Source: Elgaria multicarinata webbii
Lineage: Eukaryota; Chordata; Lepidosauria; Squamata; Anguidae
Assembly: GCF_023053635.1 (NCBI RefSeq)
Contig: NC_086178.1
Coordinates: 89,636,226-89,700,225 of the forward strand
Length of the DNA: 64,000 nt
Direction: 5' to 3'
The notes under the pieces were generated by a model. That model saw only the letters and a list, made by a program, of their open reading frames with translations. It was not told the origin of the DNA and did no database searches. Positions 44,569-55,297 of this stretch are shown in pieces (positions within the stretch are counted from its first letter, which is position 1; each line of letters begins with the position of its first letter). The position numbers and the translations under genes were made by a program.

Positions 44569-44660
44569 TGTTTTCAAATGCACTGCCGTTTCCGTCACCA
44601 ACTTCCACCACAGCGACCAAGATAGATTGTCTAGGAAGTACACGGCTCAGTTTGTCTCTG
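44569..44660 (-). other. NUDT13: NUDT13 noncoding exon 1 (predicted)
   Basis: A consensus donor (AAAACA then GTAAGTGAAAG) lies at 44568 on the minus strand, just downstream of two ZNF143-type promoter motifs. It would splice to the acceptor at 43475. The 5' boundary is approximate. Confidence 0.55.
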
Positions 44661-44667
44661 AATCCAA

Positions 44668-44719
44668 ACTACATTGCCCATAATCCTTTGCCTCAAAAAC
44701 GGCCTCTGGGAAGTGTAGT
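44668..44719. promoter_or_regulatory. Paired, inverted ZNF143/THAP11-type motifs upstream of NUDT13
   Basis: ACTACATTGCCCATAATCC (plus, 44668-44686) and ACTACACTTCCCAGAGGCC (minus, 44719-44701) both resemble the ACTACAATTCCCAGAATGC promoter motif. They face each other 14 bases apart. Confidence 0.6.
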
Positions 44720-44935
44720 TCCACAAGTACATTTCTTTCACAATGTGAAAAAGACTACAAGTACACACACTGCAAGTTTTCTGAAGTGCTAAGGTTGTTA
44801 GGATTGGGAGAGCCTTATTACAGCAGAGAAGAAATTAGTAAATGATTCTTTACATACATTTAAAGATCATGGGGTTTTGGGGTTTTATTTTTATTTTTAA
44901 GCAAAGGTAAATGTAGTGGGGCCAAAAATGTTAGC

Positions 44936-45002
<67 letters not shown>
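44936..45002. repeat. (AAT)n microsatellite
   Basis: About 22 uninterrupted AAT units, directly abutting the 3' end of the minus-strand L2 copy. Confidence 0.95.
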
Positions 45003-45635
45003 TTTATTTATTTCTTACCCTCCTCTCCCTTTGGATCGAGGTGGGGAACAACATTAGAATAGGAATCAATACATCTTAAAAATTCATGATTTAACATTGA
45101 TCTGGATAGGCCTGCCGGAAAAGGCTAGTCTTTAAAACTGCCTTAAAATCACACAGAGAGTTAATTTTACGAATCTCCTCTGGCAGGCATTCCACAATCT
45201 GGGGGCGACAGAAGAAAAGGTCCTCTGGGAAACTGATGTCAGGCTAGTTTTAGCTGACTGAAGTAAGTTCACCCCAGAGGACCTGAGGGTGCGGGGCGGA
45301 CTATATGGGAGAAGGCGATCCCGCAGGTAACCTGGACCCAAACCATTTAGGGCTTTAAAGGTAATGACCAAAACTTTGTACTTTGCCCGGAAACTAATTG
45401 GCAGCCAGTGGAGTGATTTTAATGTTGGGGTAATATGCTCACCCCTAGATGTACTGGTGACCAACCTGGCTGCCATATTTTGAACTAGTTGAAGTTTCCG
45501 AACTAGATACAATGGTAGCCCTGTGTGGAGCGCATTGCAGAAGTCAAGCCTTGAGGTTACCAGCGTGTGCACTACTGTTTTTAGGTCTTCTTACGCTAAA
45601 AAGGGGCGCAGCTGGCGTATCAGCTGAAGCTTAAA
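45003..45635 (-). mobile_element. L2-clade LINE, ORF2 C-terminal part
   Basis: A 146-codon open frame (45572-45132) reads TSRLDFCNALHTGLPLYLVR, then KLQLVQNMAARLV, HWLPISFRAKYKVL, LGPGYLRDRLLPYSPPR and SVAPRLWN, diagnostic of the end of L2 ORF2. A further piece, QLIRQLRPFLA, lies upstream. 5'-truncated; the 3' end runs into (ATT)n. Confidence 0.9.
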
Positions 45636-45639
45636 GCTC

Positions 45640-46140
45640 TTACTGCCAGCAACTAAGACTTAAGTGAGGCATTTCAACCTTATTGAATGTGGGGGTGGGG
45701 ACTGCACAGAGGTCAGGAAACCACAAATCTTTGGTTGGGAGACAGGGGGTGGGGTCAATCCAGGTCTGGATTTGGTCCCAGGTCTTAAGGCTTGCCACTT
45801 TGTAGCATGGAGTGGAGTCTAAGAGGGGGTTTCCTGGACATATCAAAGGCTTCAGTCTGGTCTCAGACCTTGTTGGAGCAAGTTGCTTACTAGAAGCTCT
45901 CACAGGTACAGCCTTTGAACTTGTGCTTTAGACCAGAACATGGCAAACAGTTTGTTACAGAAAGCAACTTTTCAAATGAACTGTGTTAGAAACTTTATAC
46001 ATATTGATAGGTGGAATCTGAATCTATCTTTCTGGTAAGCAAGGTGGACATTTCTTTCCTCATAGACACTACTCAAGCTTTTATTTTTTTGTAATGGGAA
46101 GATTTATGTGATCCATTTTCTCAATTAATGCGATTAGCCT
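45640..46140. other. NUDT13-P4HA1 intergenic, no feature seen
   Basis: Sequence between the L2 copy and the hAT element; open frames are short and unsupported. Confidence 0.45.
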
Positions 46141-46152
46141 AGTGGATTAATT

Positions 46153-46472
46153 TAGGGTGACCATATGAAAAGGAGGACAGGGCTCCTGTATCTTTAACAG
46201 TTGTATTGAAAAGGAAATTTCAGCGGGTGTCATTTGTATGTATGGAGAACCTGGTGAAATTGCCTCTTCATCACAACAGTTAAAGTTGCAGATGCCCTGC
46301 CCTCTTTTAAATCTGGTTACTCTAGTATAGTTCCTGCACCCTTAACTGTTGTGATGAAGAGGAAATTTCACCAGGTCCTCCATATATACAAATGACACCT
46401 GCTGAAATTCCCTTTTCTATGCAACTGTTAAAGATACAGCAGCCCTGTCCTCCTTTTCATGTGGTCACCCTA
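46153..46472. mobile_element. hAT-type miniature element, full length, exact 8-base target duplication
   Basis: Begins TAGGGTGACCATATGAAAAG and ends with the inverse, CTTTTCATGTGGTCACCCTA. It is flanked by GATTAATT at 46145-46152 and 46473-46480. It is 320 bases long and non-coding, with subterminal inverted GTATCTTTAACAGTTG / CAACTGTTAAAGATAC. Same family as the stack at 11690-12337. Confidence 0.9.
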
Positions 46473-46488
46473 GATTAATTTGACAGTG

Positions 46489-46584
46489 GCTGAGTTTGGA
46501 TGACACACTAATCAACTGGGGGGGCGGGAGTAATCGGAACAGAATGGGAAACAACCATTGATTAGCATGTCATCCGAACTCAGC
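46489..46584. mobile_element. Short palindromic element beside the hAT copy
   Basis: GCTGAGTTTGGATGACACAC and its inverse GCATGTCATCCGAACTCAGC are flanked by CAGTG (46484-46488, 46585-46589). Only about 95 bases long. Confidence 0.7.
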
Positions 46585-46867
46585 CAGTGTTTGCTGTGTT
46601 CAAAGAAGCTCATTAGAAACACTCAAGCGTAAGTGTTGTGCATCACTCTAACTCATGCGTCATATTCTCCTCAATGGCTCATTTTTTTATTTTCTATGAA
46701 AGTAAATATAATTAAATGCCTGGCAATCTTTATTACCATCTTTGAGGATCAGAAGAATAAAGGCAAGTCACTAACAATATACTGTGTAAATACCCTGATT
46801 TGTATTCCTCAACCAGAATGCTTAGGTGTACAACTGTCACTATCAAAGTGGCTGTCCGACACAACTT

Positions 46868-46990
46868 TAGGGCACAATCCTATGCATGTTTAGACAGAAA
46901 AAAGCCCAAAATTTCCCAGCATTCCCACATGTTGTAGGACTCTTTCTTTTTCTTTTTTCTTTTGGTCTAGCCATGCATAGGATTGCGCCC
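46868..46990. repeat. Palindromic repeat (family D)
   Basis: CACAATCCTATGCATGTTTAG and its inverse CTAGCCATGCATAGGATTGC match the copy at 13812-13915. Confidence 0.75.
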
Positions 46991-47924
46991 TTGAAGACTT
47001 TGTCTCCTTTTCTGCAGTTCCTTAAATACTAGTTATGTTATAGAAGACTGTGGTATCAAAGGTGTGGGATATACATTTAGAAAAGAATTTTTTTTAAAAA
47101 CCCTGCATAAAGCAACTTCAATGTAATGTCAGTTTGTTAATGCAATGGTCTCCCCTTTAATAGGAGGTTTTTTGGATCAAGTTGTAAGAACATTGCCTTA
47201 GGGAAGAACTTCCTATTACATGGAATTCCATGATTCTTTATTAGGAGTGTGTGTTTACAATACGATACTTATAACTCTGCTTGGTTCTTTAATATATTGA
47301 TTTGGAAACTGGAGTTGGTTTGATCCTCTCACCTAGTCTACGGAGATGTGATGCAATTCAATGCAATACACTTGTGAAGATTTGGGATTTGGAGAACACA
47401 GAGACACAGGCAGTGTGTCTCGAAAAATTGATACAAGCTCTCTATTAATGAAAATGCTAGGGAGGGGAGAGGTAAAGAGGGGGTGTAGCTTTGTGACTGA
47501 CAGCTCTAGCTGTTCTTCACAGTGAATAGTTTTACCAGTGCTCTCCAATCCCAGTGTTCTGGGGGAGGGATGCTGAAGGTATATGTCACCACTCTTTGCT
47601 AGTCCTCTGTCCCATGAGCAGGAACACTAAAAGAGGTTTGGTGGAGTGTGAGTGTCCTAGGAGGGTGTAGCATTGGGTGCTTGCTTGAAAAATGCTATTC
47701 TGGCTCTGCCACTGTATGTGCCACATCCAGTTGAGCAGGAAACAAACATAAACTGTTTTTAATTCATCATGACTCCCTAGCCCCTACACCTATGCTTCTG
47801 AAATTTTGCAAGTTTCTTGCCTTGTGGTACTTTCATAACATATGCCATTGAATATTATTTTTAAAGAAAATATTATTTTTAAAGGAAAAGCATGGAGAGG
47901 ATAAGGGGAAGTGAACCACTAACA

Positions 47925-48234
47925 GGAAGGAAAAAGGAAAGGAACCTCTCATGCAAGCACTGAGTCATTACTGACTCTTGGAGGGACGCCAGCTTTCGCT
48001 GACGTTTTCTTGGCAGGCCTTATAGCGGGGTGGTTTGCCGTTGCCTTCCCCGGCCGTTATTACCTTTCCCCCAGCTAACTGGGTACTCATTTTACCAACC
48101 TCGGGAAGATGGAAGGCTGAGTCGACCCGAGCCGGCTGCCTGAAACCAGCTTCTGCTGGGATCGAACTCAGGCCGTAGGGAGAGTTTCAGCTGCAGAAAC
48201 TGCTGCTTTACTGCTCTGCGCCACACGAGGCTCT
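47925..48234 (-). mobile_element. Sauria-type tRNA-derived SINE, full length
   Basis: On the minus strand it opens AGAGCCTCGTGTGGCGCAGA with A box TGGCGCAGAGCAG and B box GAGTTCGATCC. It passes through AGCCGGCTCGGGTCGACTCA and ends GACTCAGTGCTTGCATGAGA with a (TTTCC)-like tail. Target duplications GAACCACTAACA (47913-47924) and GAACTACTAACA (48235-48246) differ at one base. Such SINEs are known to be mobilised by BovB. Confidence 0.85.
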
Positions 48235-48705
48235 GAACTACTAACACATACACCCCAAATTTGAACACTCTCCTTCCACAAAAAATGCTGTACCAGTCCT
48301 TTAAAATGTTGCAGGTTTCTTAATTTAAGCCATCTCTATGCTGTCTGTATATTGGTATTTTCATAACAATTTTCTACCAAAAATAAAATAAAATTGGGGG
48401 ATGAGCACACCCCTTTCTGGAAACCCCCAAAGTGTAATGGCTGATCTTGCATGAAGCTCCCACTTCTGACTTGTCCTTGGGCAAGTTACTTTCCTATTAA
48501 GTCCTGACAGTTTGCCTTCTGGAAAATGTTTTTGTGTGTGTGTGCCTCTCCCTTCTCATAGCAGCCATTTTAGGAGTGGACAAGCCTCCCAGCAACCATC
48601 TGGTAAGATTGCTCCCAATATTTTTTTCCAAATTCCAAACATTCCCTGTCCTAGAATTTCCTGTACATGCATGTTCTCTGTTTTCTCTCACTCCTAGATA
48701 AGGAG

Positions 48706-48836
48706 TGGGCAGAAGGTAGATCTCCAGATGTTTTGGACTCCATCTCCCATAAGCCCCTGCCAGCATGACCAATAGTCAGGGATCCTGGGAGCTGACATCC
48801 AAAATATCTGGAGCTCTACTGTCTGCCTACCCTTGC
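48706..48836. mobile_element. Palindromic DNA element (family C)
   Basis: GAGTGGGCAGAAGGTAGATC, CCAGATGTTTTGGACTCC and the inverse GACATCCAAAATATCTGGAG then TGTCTGCCTACCC. Confidence 0.75.
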
Positions 48837-48849
48837 TCTAGTTGACTGA

Positions 48850-50000
48850 GTTTTATCTTTCTAGGCTTCCAGCTAAAGCCAGACCTCCAAGTCAAGGTGA
48901 AGGGTCTCCTCCCTCTCAATGCCTGGGCCCTGCCTATGTGTGTTGGGTGCAGCAAAGGTGTTGCACACCATACTGCATGGAGTATCATAAGCATCCTCCA
49001 AGAAGAAGAAGAAAAACAAATAGAGTGTTTACATATACCTCTTTACCATTTAAATACCTCAAATTATATATCCCTACCTGTGTGGGCTGTAGGGATATAA
49101 TGTAACAAGCTATCAGTCACTCATTCCTGTCTGAATGTGCTAACAATGTGCTAAGTTTCAGAAAAGATACAAGGCTGCTCTTTTGGGTTAAGAAAATATT
49201 ATTTGTAGTTTTCTAAGTACCAGAAGGGAAAAAGAGTGAAATGGATGTTGTCCACTTCAAACAGATACCTTTCTCGGAAATTTCGTTGAGAGCTGAGGAA
49301 TCTAACCTAGCAGCTATTCCAAGAGTCACCAGTGTGGAGGGCCATAAAAATAAGAGATATATTGCATATCATAAATCTGGCAAAATTGAAGAATGACGGA
49401 GAATGGAACTGAGGTCAGATGAGGCAGAATTGATGCATGGTCCTTCGAATTTATCTGTAACCTTTCCCACACATAACACTATGGAAAGGACCTACAGCTA
49501 AAGTGGCACCACCTTGTTTACAAGACGTTTATGTTGAAAAGGAAGAAAGACTGTTTGGCAGGACACAATCCTCTGTAACCAGGGCAGTGAAGTAGGCTGA
49601 AGGGACTCAGTGTAGTAAGTTGTCCATCACTCATGTCTGAAAGGTCCATTTCCCTCTCCCACCTAACAAGGAGACTAACTATCATTGCGATTGGAGGGAA
49701 GGGCGTGAATACAATCTTACATTGGTAAACCCCACAATCTTCCATGTAATCCATTTTGTCTCAATAAACCCCGGCAGTAGGAACAAAAGACCAGTGCTGC
49801 ACCTAGGACTGGACCTTGGGGCCAAAGTCCAGGGACACTCCCCCCCCCCCCCCCACAAATGATCACCCAGAGAGCAGCAGGTGCAGGTACTCCATTTTAT
49901 TTGTATAGCCATTGGGATACTATGATTTAAAGTGAGTTTAAAATGCAAAACCATTCAAGCTCAGAGTGCTTAAAGCCATCTTTCAGCCCTTTGCCCTGTT
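48850..50000. other. NUDT13-P4HA1 intergenic, no gene seen
   Basis: No supported exon. A C run (49840-49854) is the only simple feature. Confidence 0.45.
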
Positions 50001-50003
50001 ATG

Positions 50004-50095
50004 CAGCACAGTTCTATTGGTATTGCTCAGAAGTAAGCCCCACTAGGTTCCATGGGCCTTACCCCCGGGTAAGTGTGCATGGGATTGCAGCTCTT
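50004..50095. repeat. Dispersed CAGAAGTAAGCCCC repeat
   Basis: GCTCAGAAGTAAGCCCCACT and the inverse-like CCCCCGGGTAAGTGTGCATG then GGGATTGCAG. Confidence 0.65.
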
Positions 50096-50179
50096 AACCA
50101 ATAGTGGTTAGTAGGGCAGATGTTCAATATTGTATTGAGATTGCCAGAAGAGCATATATGGTACTTGGTAGCTGCACAT

Positions 50180-51250
50180 ATTCCTTGTGGTGGTGGGCGG
50201 CGGCGGCGGGGGGGGGGGGATCTCTCTTGACAAAAGTGGGGCGGGGGATAGGTGGCGGGTCAGTCCCCCACTTGCCCCCAATATAAAACCGCCTCTGCTC
50301 CTCTTCGTCAGTTTTGCTTCTCCCCACCCCAAGTCTTGAACGAGAGTCCCTCCCCATTCAAAGTGTGGGGGGCAAGGCGGAGAGGGGCGCTTGCCACCGC
50401 CCCCTTCTCAAGAGAGGAACTACAGGCGGCGGGGGGGGGGCATAGATTGGGGGTTTGCGCTTGCGCATTAATTAGGGGCGCCGCTGCTGCTGCTGTGACC
50501 GGCCTCACGTAGAGCCGCTGCTGCCAGCGCCAGGTCCCAAGGAGCCGCCTCCAGAGGCCGGTGGGCGGGGTCCCGGGCCGTGTAAGCATTCCAGCCCAAA
50601 AGGGGCCTGCTGCGCCGAGTCTGAGAGAGACGGAGCAGGCTGCGAGACGGGAAGGAGCCGCTTGGGTTTTCTCCGAGGTAGGTGCCCGGACTCCCGCCGT
50701 CGTCCGCCCGCCCTCGTGGGTGAGGTGCTGATGGGTGAAAGGCGAAGGGCTCTGGCTTGTGCCCGGTGCTCTGCACGGAAAGAAAGAGGCGGGGAAGGGC
50801 TGCTCTCCGTTCCTCCCTCTGCTTTCCCAAGCGAAGTTCAATGCATGCCTGGGTAGCCCCTTTTCTTCACCAGCCTCGAGAAACTTCCTCGCCGAGGCCG
50901 TCCAGAAAGTATGTCGCACTTTTCGACCGCCTCCCCCCACCCCCACCCCCTTTTATTAAACCCCCACAGCGATGGCACTTTGTCCCGTTTTAACCCAGCA
51001 GTACTAAATCTCCCTTTGGTCACTACTTCGCTGCCCCCTTTTTGCACCCCCCTCCCCATCCCGTCTCCCATGCGAGAGACATGCTTTATGCATGGTGCCC
51101 GTTTGCTCAGGAATCTCCCTGCTTCCATCAGACACTTTCTCTTCCCTTTTTCTCTCTCGCAAAGAGGCTTTGTAACAAGAACCCCCGGGGCGTAACAGGC
51201 TCCTTTGGTCTCGGGCAGCGCGGAGCCCTCTCTCTCCCCTTTCCTAGGAA
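50180..51250 (+). promoter_or_regulatory. P4HA1: CpG island / P4HA1 promoter
   Basis: GC- and CpG-rich, with a CGG/G-run at 50195-50219 and TTGCGCTTGCGCAT (NRF1-like) at about 50455. CTCACGTAG at 50505 contains, on the minus strand, the ACGTG core of a hypoxia response element; P4HA1 is a known HIF-1 target in mammals. The probable first exon ends at 50677. Confidence 0.75.
50560..50677 (+). other. P4HA1: P4HA1 exon 1 (5' UTR, approximate start)
   Basis: TTCTCCGAG followed by the strong donor GTAGGTGCC at 50678. P4HA1 genes start with a noncoding exon, and the next exon begins at 57045. The 5' end is a guess. Confidence 0.55.
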
Positions 51251-51458
51251 TAACTGCGCCTAGCGGCTTCAATCCAGTCCAGTCTTGCCCAATGTATGCA
51301 GAGATTTGTTTTCCCCGGCTATGCCCCAAAGGAGAAATGAGTTCAGGGCTGACGTGGAAGTGGGTCTTTATTATAACTCCCACTCCCTTGTCTGCTGCAG
51401 CTTTTCTTGAGCCAGTTAGAGCAAGAGTTTTAAAAGATTCTTTTCCCGTATAATGGTT

Positions 51459-51461
<3 letters not shown>

Positions 51462-51516
<55 letters not shown>
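51462..51516. repeat. (TG)n microsatellite
   Basis: About 27 uninterrupted TG units in P4HA1 intron 1. Confidence 0.95.
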
Positions 51517-51518
<2 letters not shown>

Positions 51519-52561
51519 GAAATCTGATTCTTTCATCCTCATCTCTGGCTATTATTCATACAAAAGAATAATGATTTATTCATCCAAGTCTTGATTCATA
51601 GTATCATTGCCCTGATATCAGAATGCATACAAGGCCTACTATTTACGTAAGAAAAAGTTTATCTTACTTATCTTAATCAAATAAAGCGTTCTTTCAAGTT
51701 TAGCCAAGCATGTGTTAGTTTTCAGTTATTTCTTAAGTAAATCAGACATGATTTTAGAATAAAAAGCTTTGAGCTGGATTGGTTCGTGCAGACATTCCTA
51801 GCAAGCAATGCATGCTGTGGATTCCCCACCACTCCAGTACTGTAAATTGATATCTTTGCAAATAAGAGGGAACAAACAGAAGAATGGATGGAACAGCCTA
51901 CGCAAAAGAGATATTTTTATAGATGAACTTAACTGTTTCTTCGTCAGTTCTGGTACGTCTTACTACATTTCACTTGGAAAGAATTTGGAAATGAATTGTC
52001 CATTACGTGAGTGGGGGAGGGTCAAATACGTGGCAGTAGCATTCTTTCATCAACCTTTTGCTCCCTTCACAAACTTCTGCAAAGAAGCTATTTATGCTGA
52101 CTGTTACTCATGATCTAGAAATACGAATAGCATGCTTTTTAAGCAGCTGACACCGATATGAAAAATCTGAACTTTTATAAATGTGGGGTTATGTATGCTC
52201 TTTTTTCTTGATAATTTTTTAGGTAGTCTAAAATATTGGATTTGTCTTCAAAAGTTTTAATAGTACTTTCCTGAGAATTTAATGTTGCATCATATTTGGA
52301 TGATATAAAAGTATGCTGAGTGCTCTTCTGTAATACTCAAGGTCTGCATATGAGATTTCGACACCAAACTGTAAGCGAGTTTCCTGAAGCTTATTCAACT
52401 TAAAAGGCTATATGGGCAGAAGATCCTGAATCAATTCGTTCATCATTTGTTCATTGATTCCCTTAGTTGCTAAACTGAAATTTTAAATCAGTAAAAGCAG
52501 ATGTATAACTTTCTTACATAAAAGAATCTGAAAAGACTGTGTAGTTATGCAATGCATACCG

Positions 52562-52652
52562 GGGCTGCAATTTTTACACATTTACCCAGGAACACGCCCC
52601 ATTGAAGTCAGTGGGGCTTACTTCTGAGTAGACATGGATAGGATTGCGCTGT
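52562..52652. repeat. Dispersed CAGTGGGGCTTACTTCTGAG repeat
   Basis: Well-preserved copy: CATTTACCCAGGAACACGCC ... GAAGTCAGTGGGGCTTACTT ... GACATGGATAGGATTGCGC. Confidence 0.7.
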
Positions 52653-53096
52653 AACCTACTTTGTTCCACATTTATTTATTTACAACATTACCTCTCCATG
52701 TCTAAAAGAAAAACACTTGAAAGTGATGTAACTTTGGAGCTATCTTAGAATATAGAGAGAGGTAAGCAAAGAAAGAGGCAACTAGATTGTGTCTCTCTCC
52801 CCCGCCCTAACACCTGCCCTGTAAGAAGGAAAAGGAGAATGAGGGAAGCAACAAAGATACCTAGTACTTGTTCTAGCGGGGTTGCCCAGCCATCTACCAC
52901 CAAGTACCCCTATGGGAAAGAACAGGAGATCAATGGAAGCAGGCAGGGAAGACTTCAGAGCTTTATTCAGCTGGACTTTCCTTTCCCCTTAGGACTAACT
53001 GCCTTCTGATTAAATACTTCATTATTTTTGTGCTGTTTGTTTCATTGTTGTTGTTTTACAGGCATTAGCTTCCTGTCTATGGCCTTTCTATGGCCC

Positions 53097-53577
53097 AACA
53101 AAACTGAGAAAGGAAATAGGCTGGTATGAAAATATGCCTGGCAAACAGAAAGATTCCAGTACAGAATTCCATAGTAGTCAATTACTAGAAGTATTTTCAT
53201 TTTAATAGAATATATGATAAAACCTTGCAAAGTGTTGCTTTTGAGACTAGTTAGCCTCCAATGGACTGTTAAATCTTGCTATTGACCTGAAGGAGTGGAT
53301 GGCATCATTCTCCCCATTTTAAGGAAGTACAACAAAACTCTGAAGCACGACAAATGATTATTTGTGTGAGGTTAAGCTAGGAAGTATATCCTGGAGATTT
53401 GAATCACACCTAAAATCACTTAGTTTTACCAGGCAAAGTCTGTTACATAGTGTGTACAGGAGCCTTCCCCAACCAGGTATCATTGAAATATGCTGGACTA
53501 CAGTGCCTATCATCCAGTCAGCATGACCACTGGTGACATACACATACCAGAGTTTTTTGTGGTACCTTAAAGACAAA
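53097..53577 (+). repeat. Local duplication in P4HA1 intron 1, copy 1
   Basis: About 480 bases matching 55206-56001 at roughly nine bases in ten (for example AAACAGAAAGATTCCAGTAC; TTAAATCTTGCTATTGACCT; GTCTGTTACATAGTGTGTAC). This copy lacks the L2 insertion found in the other. Confidence 0.9.
53466..53540. mobile_element. Palindromic DNA element (family C), partial
   Basis: TTCCCCAACCAGGTATCATT then GCTGGACTACAGTGCC; only one arm is recognisable. It is part of the duplicated block, so it predates the duplication. Confidence 0.6.
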
Positions 53578-53830
53578 TGAACAACGAAACAAACAGCATG
53601 AACGTAATGAATTACTTAATCAGAAGATCATGAGTCCCAGTTTTGTGAAATGTTGTGCACTCAAATTCTTGGTTCTAAACTAACATCCAGTTCCTGGTTG
53701 TTTGCTGGTAGTTATGCTACCTTACTTTGAAAGACCATATTGTGTGTGTGTGTGTGACAAACTATTTGAGTATGTTAAACTTACAGGCTAAGTAAAACAT
53801 ACAGTTGAGGAAAAAGAGGGAAAAAGCACC

Positions 53831-54320
53831 ATGAAAAGGCTATGAGAAAAAGAGGCTACTAGTTCTGGTGTTAAGAAATGTCAAAAGAAATTTCTTTATT
53901 TTTATCCGAAATATTTTTTTTTTAAAAAATGTTCAAAACCACTTTCAATCAAACTTGTACAACGTTCAGTGTTTCGTATCTGGAGATCCTTTGTCAGGAG
54001 CAGTACAATGAAATAAATTACTTTTTGAAGTAATTATAAATTTAAAACCTTCTAGACAATTTGACTGCTGATGGAGACAGAATGAACATCACTGCAGTTT
54101 TGTAAAAAATAGAAGGTTTAAAATTTATAATTACTTCAAAAACTAAATTATTTCATTGTACAGCTCTTGAAGAAGGATCTCCGGATCCGAAATGTTGAGT
54201 GTTGTACAAGTTTGATTGAAAGTGGTTTTGAACATTTTTAAAAAAATATTTATATTTTGGATAAAAATAAATTTATTTTGACATTTCTTAGTACCAGAGC
54301 TAGTAGCCTCATCTTTTCAT
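53831..54320. repeat. 490-base imperfect foldback
   Basis: The left arm (about 53831-54054) and right arm (about 54111-54320) are reverse complements with small differences. Examples are GAGGCTACTAGTTCTGG / its inverse, TAAGAAATGTCAAAA, CACTTTCAATCAAACTTGTA and GTAATTATAAATTT. The loop is about 56 bases. Non-coding; could be a foldback-type DNA element. Confidence 0.85.
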
Positions 54321-54594
54321 AAGTAAAACACATACCCAGAGGCTTAGATTGTCTTTCCAGTATTGATCTGCCAGCTACTATTCTATGGCTGGAGCAGATG
54401 GAATGGATTTGGCCTCTAACATTGTCTTGATGTGCATGCTGCTGTTGCCGCTTGGAAGGGTTATATTAAGGCTGGGCAACAGGAACCTGGATGCTGCTGC
54501 CAAAAAGAAAACAGAGGGTGAAACAAGCAAGGAAACCCATTGCCCATGGGAAAAGAGTAAGGGCCCAGATAAAGGGATGTGTTTGAGCAACTGT

Positions 54595-54735
54595 GGCCTT
54601 AGCTAGACCTAATATTTATCCCGGGATCATCCCAGGGTCATCCCTGTTCATGTAAATGACACACAGGATATCCTGGGAGCAGGCAGGGATGACCCCAGGA
54701 TGATCCTGGGATAAACCTTAGGTCTAGCTAAGGCC
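54595..54735. mobile_element. Short inverted-repeat element (family B), copy 2
   Basis: GGCCTTAGCTAGACCTAATA ... GGATCATCCCAGGGTCATCC ... TTAGGTCTAGCTAAGGCC: the 18-base ends are almost perfect inverses. Confidence 0.85.
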
Positions 54736-55297
54736 TGGGACTCATAAAAAGGAAGTTAGGCCTGGGAGCTCACCAAGGTCAGGTGGATGGGGATATCAAG
54801 ATGTTTGATGAGAACCACTCTTGCCCTAAAGTTCCAGACTTAACAAGAGACATTTTGATTGTATCTCTAAGATTAATTGGCAGAAACTAACCATATCTTT
54901 TTCCTAGCATTGATTTTCCATTTCTATACTACTGTATATATCTGAAAGAACATGTCCATGGAGAGACTAGAGTGGGAGGAAAAGCATTGCAGTAGTTTCT
55001 AGGCTAGTCTCTAATTACATGTTTAGCTGAGTTGATCCCATTGATTCCAAATTTTGAGTTTTAAAACCACAATTGGTGACTATTGAAGGAAACTGAAGTT
55101 AAAAGCTCGACATCTGACTGAAGTCTCCGAACCGCTCTTGTGGCAAAGAATTCTATAGATATCTTTCTAACGTTGTAAAAATGCTAGAGATTTCTTGTAT
55201 TGGATAACAAAATTGTGAAAGGAAATCAGCTGCTATAAAAATATGCCTGACAAACAGAAAGATTCCAGTGCAGAATTCCATAGTAGTCATTTGAGAA

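Noticed and set aside
50308-51542. Minus-strand open frames of 212 and 234 codons near the P4HA1 promoter
   Set aside because: They cross the CpG island and the TG microsatellite (repeated His-Thr), which explains the lack of stops.
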